Origin: Gemmatimonadota bacterium
Lineage (GTDB): Bacteria > JAAXHH01
Reading direction: 5' to 3'
NCBI GenBank assembly: GCA_026702745.1
Contig: JAPPBT010000068.1
Span: forward strand, 1 to 64,000
Length of the DNA: 64,000 bases
The translations under genes were made by a program, and so were the position numbers. A model generated the notes under the pieces. It ran no database searches. It was not told the origin of the DNA and was given only the letters and a program-made list of their open reading frames with translations. Below are positions 58,778 to 64,000 of the stretch, piece by piece (the stretch's first letter is position 1; every line of letters begins with the position of its first letter).

Positions 58778-61450
58778 TTGTTTCTGAACAGACTGCACCG
58801 GTGGACGATCATGTTGTCCGCCCTGATCATACTGGGACCCGTGGAATCCGAAGCACGCCAGCCGGCGCCGGAGAAACGGGTGTACAATACCCGGCACATC
58901 ACGTCGCTGCCCCCCGACATCGACGGCAGGGACGATGATGCGGCCTGGGGCGACGTGGAGTGGTCCGGCGACTTTACCCAGCTGGACCCGGACGACGGCG
59001 GAGAACCTACACAGCAAACGGCCTTCAAGATCCTTTTCGACGACCATAACCTCTACGTGCTGATCCGGGCCTTCGATACCGAACCGGACCAGATTACCCA
59101 CCGCGTAACCCGGCGGGACGATTTCGACAACGACTGGGTGGAGATCCATTTCGACAGCTACCACGACAAGCGCACGGCTTTTTCTTTTACGCTGTCCTCC
59201 TCCGGCGGGCGGGGCGACGAGGCCATATCGAACGACGGCAACGACTGGGACTCCAGTTGGGACCCCGTATGGTACGGCGCGTCCACCATCGACGAAGAGG
59301 GATGGCTCGCCGAGATGCGCATACCCTTGAGCCAGTTGCGGTTCTCCGGCGAGGAGGGACAGGTATGGGGCCTGCAGGTACAGAGAAGGCTGTACCGCCG
59401 CCAGGAACGTTCCGGCTGGCAGCACATCCAACGGAATTCGCCGGGCTGGGTCAGCCTGTTCGGTGAGCTGCGCGGGCTCGAAGGGATCGAGTCTTCCCAT
59501 CGGATCGAGATCCTGCCCTACGTGGTGGGCGACCTCAACCGGTTCCAGGCCGAAGCGCAGAACCCCTTCCGCGACGGCCAGCGCGCCGATGGTCGCATCG
59601 GACTGGACGGCAAGATCGGGCTCGCGGGAAACATCACCATGGACCTGGCCGTGAACCCCGACTTCGGCCAGGTCGAGGCGGACCCTTCGCGGGTCAACCT
59701 GTCGGCCTTCGAACTGTTCTTCGAAGAGCGGCGGCCCCTGTTCGTCGAAGGGAAGAACATCACCGAATTCCAGGTAGGCGGCGGCGGTCCATTCTGGAAC
59801 GACCGGCTGTTCTACTCGCGGCGCATCGGACGGGCTCCCCAGCGCAGCCCGGACCTCTCCGACGGCCAGACCATGGACAAGCCCCGGAATACGCCTATAC
59901 TCGCCGCCGCGAAGATCACCGGCAAGACACCGGGCGGCCTTTCCATCGGCATCGTGGACGCGGTGACCGCGGAAACCGCCGCCCGGATAGACACGAAGGG
60001 CGCGAGGAGCGAGGAGTCGGTGGAACCGCTGACTAATTATCTGATCGCGCGCCTGCAGCAGGACTTCAATGACGGGGGCACGTCACTGGGCACGATGCTC
60101 ACGGCGACCAACCGGAACAACAACCGGGACCACTTCGATTTCCTCAACCGGGCGGCCTACACGGGCGGGATCGATTTCCGTCACCAGTGGAGCGACCGGA
60201 CCTACTGGCTCAACGCGAGCCTGTCGTTCAGCCACATCCGCGGCGAACCGGAAGCGATTACCCGCGTGCAGCGCAATTCCGCGCGGTACTACCAGCGCCC
60301 CGACGCCGACTACGTGACCCTCGACTCCACGCTGACCGCCCTGAGCGGCCATGGCGGCAGCTTCAGCGTGGGCCGGTCGGGCAACAGCCCGTGGAACATA
60401 GGCATCGGCGGAACCTGGCGGTCGCCGGGCCTCGAATTGAACGACGTGGGATTCCTTCGCCAGGCCGATGTATTCATGCAGAACAGCTGGTTCGGTTACC
60501 GGTCGGAAAAACCGGGTTGGATCTTCCGCGAGTACAACCTGTTCCTGAACCAGTGGCAGGGCTTAACCTTCGGCGGGGATCGGAAGTTCCTGGGCGGCAA
60601 CATCAACGGTGGCGGCCAGTTCAACAACTACTGGTGGGTGTGGTTCAATCTGAACTCGGAGATCGAAGGCCTGTCCACCACCGCCCTGCGCGGCGGACCG
60701 GCCCTCAAATCACCGGGCAACGTGGAATTCAACTTCGACGTCGACACCGATGGACGCAAGCCGCTCAGTTTCGGCATCGGCGGCGGCCAGAACCTGCGCC
60801 GCGACGACGCGGGAAGCTCGAGATGGTTATACCTGTCCATGCAGTACCGGCCGAGTAACGCCATGAATATCCGCATCAACCCGTTTTTCGACACCGCCCG
60901 GAACGAATTGCAGTACGTGTCCAATAAGAACTTCGGCGACGCGGACCAGGCCTCCCAGGCGGACCGCTACCTGCTGGGCCGCGTCGACCAGAAGACGCTG
61001 GGGATCGGTATCCGGCTCAACTACAGTATCACCAACAACATGTCTATCCAGTACTATGGCCAGCCCTTCGTATCGGCCGGCCACTACGACCGGTTCAAGC
61101 GGATAACGGACCCGCGGGCCGATCGGTACGCAGATCGTTTCGAACTGCTTTCTGACGGCCAACTGGCCTACGACGATGCAGACGAAGCTTACCGCGTGGA
61201 TGAGAATATGGACGGCCGGACCGACTATTCCTTCGACGATCCCGACTTCAACTTCCTTCAGTTCCGATCGAACCTGGTATTGCGGTGGGAGTATACGCCG
61301 GGCTCGACGCTGTTCCTCGTGTGGCAGCAGCAGCGCAGCCGCTCGGGCGGCACGGGCGAGTTCGACGCGGGGCAGGACCTGAACGACCTGTTCGATACCT
61401 ATCCCTCGAACATCTTCCTTTTGAAGTTCAACTACTGGTTCTCGCTCTAG
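58778..61450 (+). CDS. DUF5916 family protein: CBM9-like domain plus outer-membrane barrel
   Basis: 890 residues. Start TTG 58778 is chosen because GGAGG lies eight bases upstream and the product then begins with a good signal peptide, FLNRLHRWTIMLSALIILG. An N-terminal CBM9-like domain (about 30-240) has PPDIDGRDDDAAWGD and AFKILFDDHNLYVLIRAFDTEPD; the long C-terminal region has DLAVNPDFGQVEADPSRVNLSAFELFFEERRPLFVEG, the DUF5916 signature, and alternating strands to a C-terminal FNYWFSL. Function is unknown in this family; carbohydrate recognition at the cell surface is inferred. Confidence 0.87.
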   Translation: MFLNRLHRWTIMLSALIILGPVESEARQPAPEKRVYNTRHITSLPPDIDGRDDDAAWGDVEWSGDFTQLDPDDGGEPTQQTAFKILFDDHNLYVLIRAFDTEPDQITHRVTRRDDFDNDWVEIHFDSYHDKRTAFSFTLSSSGGRGDEAISNDGNDWDSSWDPVWYGASTIDEEGWLAEMRIPLSQLRFSGEEGQVWGLQVQRRLYRRQERSGWQHIQRNSPGWVSLFGELRGLEGIESSHRIEILPYVVGDLNRFQAEAQNPFRDGQRADGRIGLDGKIGLAGNITMDLAVNPDFGQVEADPSRVNLSAFELFFEERRPLFVEGKNITEFQVGGGGPFWNDRLFYSRRIGRAPQRSPDLSDGQTMDKPRNTPILAAAKITGKTPGGLSIGIVDAVTAETAARIDTKGARSEESVEPLTNYLIARLQQDFNDGGTSLGTMLTATNRNNNRDHFDFLNRAAYTGGIDFRHQWSDRTYWLNASLSFSHIRGEPEAITRVQRNSARYYQRPDADYVTLDSTLTALSGHGGSFSVGRSGNSPWNIGIGGTWRSPGLELNDVGFLRQADVFMQNSWFGYRSEKPGWIFREYNLFLNQWQGLTFGGDRKFLGGNINGGGQFNNYWWVWFNLNSEIEGLSTTALRGGPALKSPGNVEFNFDVDTDGRKPLSFGIGGGQNLRRDDAGSSRWLYLSMQYRPSNAMNIRINPFFDTARNELQYVSNKNFGDADQASQADRYLLGRVDQKTLGIGIRLNYSITNNMSIQYYGQPFVSAGHYDRFKRITDPRADRYADRFELLSDGQLAYDDADEAYRVDENMDGRTDYSFDDPDFNFLQFRSNLVLRWEYTPGSTLFLVWQQQRSRSGGTGEFDAGQDLNDLFDTYPSNIFLLKFNYWFSL

Positions 61451-61499
61451 GCGGGTGACAGCAGCACGGAAGGCGGGCAGCCTGGCGGGGCGGTGTGGA

Positions 61500-62485
61500 C
61501 TAGGCCGAAGCGGGCTGCCGCTTGTTCACCATCTCCAGCATGGCCGTCATGTAGCCGATGGCGTAGGCGCGCCCCCGGTGATGCCAGTCGGTGTCGTCCA
61601 CGAAACGGGGCACGTGGTCGGTGATCATGAACCCGGTGAACCCGACTTCCTTCAGGGTCCGCATGACTTCGTAGGGATCCACGTTACCCTCGTTGATGAA
61701 GCACTCGTTGAAACAGGGCACGTTCCCCTGCACGTCACGGAAATGGACATATATGATCCTGCCGGCGCCGCCGAAGTGCCGCACGGCCTTGATCACGTAG
61801 TCATGCCCCCCATCTCCGACCAGCATCCCATGCAGAAATCCAGGCCGTGGCAGGGACTGTCGAAGGTGTCCATGGCCCGCTTGAAGCCCTCGAAGCTGCT
61901 GAAGATCCGCGCCACGCCGCCCAGCATGGGGATGGGCGGGTCGTCGGGATGCAGGGCAAGCTTGACGTTGCTTTCCTCGGCGACCGGCAGGATCCTCGAC
62001 ATGTAGTATTCGTAGTTGTCCCACATCTCGTCTGCAGAGAAGATCCGGCCGAAGGTGGGTTCCGCGTCCCTGTGGGCCTCGAAATCGAACCGCGTGGCCG
62101 TGGCCCCGCCGCGGAGCACAGCAGGATCGGGCGTACGCCAGACGGAGCTGGGGATCCAGTGGTAACCAAGGATGGGAATGCCGGCCTTGCCCATGTTGCG
62201 GATCGTGTACTTCATGTTTTCGATCTGTTCGTCGCGGCCCGGCAGCCCCAGCATGGCCTTGTCGTAGAAGGGGATGGGCACGTTCTCCAGGGCCATCAGG
62301 CGCAGTTCGGCGTTGTCGGCCCGTCGCTTCAGGTCTACCAGGTCCTCCAGCTCCCAGCGTTTCTCGCCCGGTAGTTTCGGCGTGTTCATGAGGAAGTCGT
62401 CGGCGCCGAGTTGCTTGATATAGGCCAGTTTCTCGTCGGTGAGCACGTTGAACTGTCCCAGGCCGATGCGCATTTCCAGGGTCAT
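61500..62485 (-). CDS. uxuA: Mannonate dehydratase (UxuA-like), frameshifted
   Basis: Converts D-mannonate to 2-keto-3-deoxygluconate. Two overlapping frames: 61793-62485 (230 residues: LALHPDDPPIPMLGG, GLDFCMGCWSEMGG) and the frame ending at 61500 (HDYVIKAVRHFGG, IIYVHFRDVQGNVPCFNECFINEGN, MITDHVPRFVDDTDWHHRGRAYAIGYM). They meet at a run of six G (61806-61811); one more G would restore the single frame of about 329 residues. It is either a broken gene, a phase-variable site or a read error. The start follows the parC stop region immediately. Confidence 0.8.
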
Positions 62486-62486
62486 G

Positions 62487-64000
62487 TCAGTCCTCGCCTT
62501 GTCCGGGATCGGCCGGGGGAGCCGTGGGTTCCGCCTGCTCCTGCTTCCTGGTCAGCCTCACGCCCTTGAGCGCCTTAGGAGTCAGGCGTATGCCCTTGGC
62601 CCGGTTCCCCCGCACGGGAAAAAGCGAAAGTTCGAAGGCTTCCTCGAAGACCCGCATCCGCGGCGTGGGTTTGTAGGTGATATTCGCCATGACGTCCGTA
62701 TCCGTGGTCAGTTGAAGGACTCGGCAACCCTCGGGCACAAGCTCGTATCCCCGGTTCAGAATGAACTTGTCCAGCTTGCAGCGCTTGACGTAGGGATGGC
62801 CCTTCCGGTCCCGGTAGACCATGGTGAACACCAGGTCGGGATCGACGAACCCGCAGTACAGCATGCCCTTGTCCACGAAGAGCCGTTCGATCTCGTCGTG
62901 GAGCGCGTAGGCGCCGGTTTTGCGGATCACGAGTACCCGGTCATAGGGCGACACGTCGAAGAGGGTGTCCCCGCTGCCCAGTCCGTACCCCAGGTACCCG
63001 GTGCTCCGGTCGTACTTGAGCGCCAGGTTCCGCTGCGCCGCCTCCCGGGCGTCGACCCGCTTGAAAGCGGTGATGGTCGTCCTGCGGGGAAAAGTCTCGC
63101 GGTACCGTCCAATGAGTCCTTCCAGGAGCGTGATCGCGTAGGCCGAAAGATGGCCCAGGTGATCCCTGATCTCCCGGAGGCGGCTGCGGATGGCTTTCAT
63201 CTCCTCGTTGGCGCGGTTGATGTCGTACAGGGAAATCCGGCGGATCGGCACCTTGAGCAAGGTGTCGATATCCTCTGACGTCAGTTCTTTCACCTTGGCC
63301 GCGAAGGGTTCGAACCCCGCCCGGATCGCTTCGTGGATCTTATCCTGCTCCCGGACTTCCTCGATACGCTTGTAGATCCGTTCCTTGATGAAGAGTTGCT
63401 CCAGCGTTTTCGCGCGCAGCTTCGCGTGCAGCTGCTTCCGTTCGATCTTCAATTCCGCTTCGAGGACCTCCAGGAGCCGCTGCGTGTTGTGCCTGAGCAC
63501 ATCGGACACGGGCAGGATGCAGGGGTGGCCCGCCCGGATGACCAGCACGTTGGTGGAAATGGAGGACTCGCAGTCGGTGAAGGCGTAGAGGGCGTCGGCG
63601 GTTTCCTCGGAATGGACGCCCCGGGCCAGGCGGATCTCGATTTCCACCTCGTCCGCCGTGAAGTCGGAGATGCCGGCGATCTTCAGCTTGTTCTTCTTCG
63701 CCGCCGCCTCGATGGACGCGATCAGGCTTTCGGTGGTCGAACCGAAGGGCAGCTGGCGTATGACGATGCGCTTGGGGTCCTTCACGTCCAGCTGGGCGCG
63801 GACCATCACCTTCCCGTTGCCGTCATTGTATTCCGAAACGTCTACCAGGCCCCCCGTCGGAAAATCGGGCTGGACCTCGAAGGGCTCGTCCCGGAGGCAG
63901 GCGATCTGGGCCTCCATGAGTTCGATGAGGTTGTGCGGCATGATCCGGGTCGCCATGCTCGAGGCGATGCCCTCGGCGCCCATGGCCAGGAGGACGGGGA
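62487..64000 (-). CDS. parC: DNA topoisomerase IV / gyrase subunit A, C-terminal part; gene runs off the window
   Basis: Cuts and rejoins DNA in a type II topoisomerase. About 504 residues lie in the window, from VLLAMGAEGIASSMATRIMPHNLIELMEA to the end; the catalytic Tyr is outside. Visible: GRYRETFPRRTTITAF, a coiled-coil hinge KTLEQLFIKERIYKRIEEV, and a short C-terminal part with only vestigial blade motifs. That short tail, ending QAEPTAPPADPGQGED, and the reduced propeller fit ParC rather than GyrA; the distinction is inference. Next to the mannonate dehydratase. Confidence 0.85.
   Translation of the reverse strand, partial: PVLLAMGAEGIASSMATRIMPHNLIELMEAQIACLRDEPFEVQPDFPTGGLVDVSEYNDGNGKVMVRAQLDVKDPKRIVIRQLPFGSTTESLIASIEAAAKKNKLKIAGISDFTADEVEIEIRLARGVHSEETADALYAFTDCESSISTNVLVIRAGHPCILPVSDVLRHNTQRLLEVLEAELKIERKQLHAKLRAKTLEQLFIKERIYKRIEEVREQDKIHEAIRAGFEPFAAKVKELTSEDIDTLLKVPIRRISLYDINRANEEMKAIRSRLREIRDHLGHLSAYAITLLEGLIGRYRETFPRRTTITAFKRVDAREAAQRNLALKYDRSTGYLGYGLGSGDTLFDVSPYDRVLVIRKTGAYALHDEIERLFVDKGMLYCGFVDPDLVFTMVYRDRKGHPYVKRCKLDKFILNRGYELVPEGCRVLQLTTDTDVMANITYKPTPRMRVFEEAFELSLFPVRGNRAKGIRLTPKALKGVRLTRKQEQAEPTAPPADPGQGED

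Overview
The window is high-GC bacterial chromosome, densely coding and almost free of mobile elements. A complete Tol-Pal system, two TonB-dependent receptors, outer-membrane barrel proteins and lipoproteins show a Gram-negative (two-membrane) cell. GroES/GroEL, an ArgR-led arginine cluster, a sulfatase, Gfo/Idh/MocA oxidoreductases, UxuA-like mannonate dehydratase, a DUF5916 barrel protein and a peptidase-propeller-barrel protein suggest an uncultured-type heterotroph of the FCB/Latescibacterota/Gemmatimonadota sort. That placement is inference from gene content, not from a marker alignment.

Layout. 1-1465: groES-groEL on the minus strand (groEL cut by the window edge), with a strong promoter carrying palindromes. 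1484-4324: divergent Ldh2-type dehydrogenase, Gfo/Idh/MocA oxidoreductase and a small lipoprotein. 4373-6585: a lower-GC insert with an XRE regulator and a nucleotidyltransferase-like partner (toxin-antitoxin-like), then a larger nucleotidyltransferase. 6604-12182 (minus): arginine cluster argR-argC-argB-argD-argH-GNAT (ArgA type). 12488-13306: secreted HNH nuclease. 13497-16308 (minus): CopD-like protein, CyoE, DUF420, ECF S component, MoaC. 16494-22881 (plus): ROK kinase, M20 hydrolase, quinone reductase, transaldolase, 6-phosphogluconate dehydrogenase and ribulose-phosphate epimerase, a pentose-phosphate operon behind a near-consensus promoter. 22903-25783: MATE exporter and a divergent amino-acid-binding lipoprotein. 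25912-25986: tRNA-Glu with a terminator. 26044-29099 (minus): oxidoreductase, HAD phosphatase, 2-hydroxyacid dehydrogenase. 29445-35470 (plus): M19 dipeptidase, LarB, divergent LarC, fused EcfA1-EcfA2 ATPase, amidohydrolase. 35534-41395 (minus): tolQ-tolR-tolA-tolB-cpoB-pal-pal. 41506-43471: FNR-type reductase and an MDR oxidoreductase. 43557-53055: the peptidase-propeller-barrel protein and two paralogous TonB-dependent receptors. 53123-55476: tsaD and an NCS2 purine permease. 55744-58336: sulfatase and proline dehydrogenase. 58778-61450: DUF5916 protein. 61500-64000: frameshifted mannonate dehydratase and ParC/GyrA (cut by the window edge).

Points of most interest: (1) the XRE/nucleotidyltransferase pair, whose promoter -10 lies inside an inverted repeat next to a nearly leaderless ATG; (2) the larB-larC-ecfAA block, where LarC lacks the usual His motifs and the first ATPase domain has Gln in place of the H-loop His; (3) a tandem pal duplication that left a fossil of the neighbouring amidohydrolase 3' end at its breakpoint; (4) a one-base frameshift in a G6 run splitting mannonate dehydratase; (5) many short tandem duplications, several inside conserved enzymes as low-complexity linkers. 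Promoters found by eye follow the sigma70 pattern TTGACA-N16/18-TATAAT. Start codons were chosen by ribosome-binding site, overlap and family length. No database search was possible, so family names rest on motif recognition.
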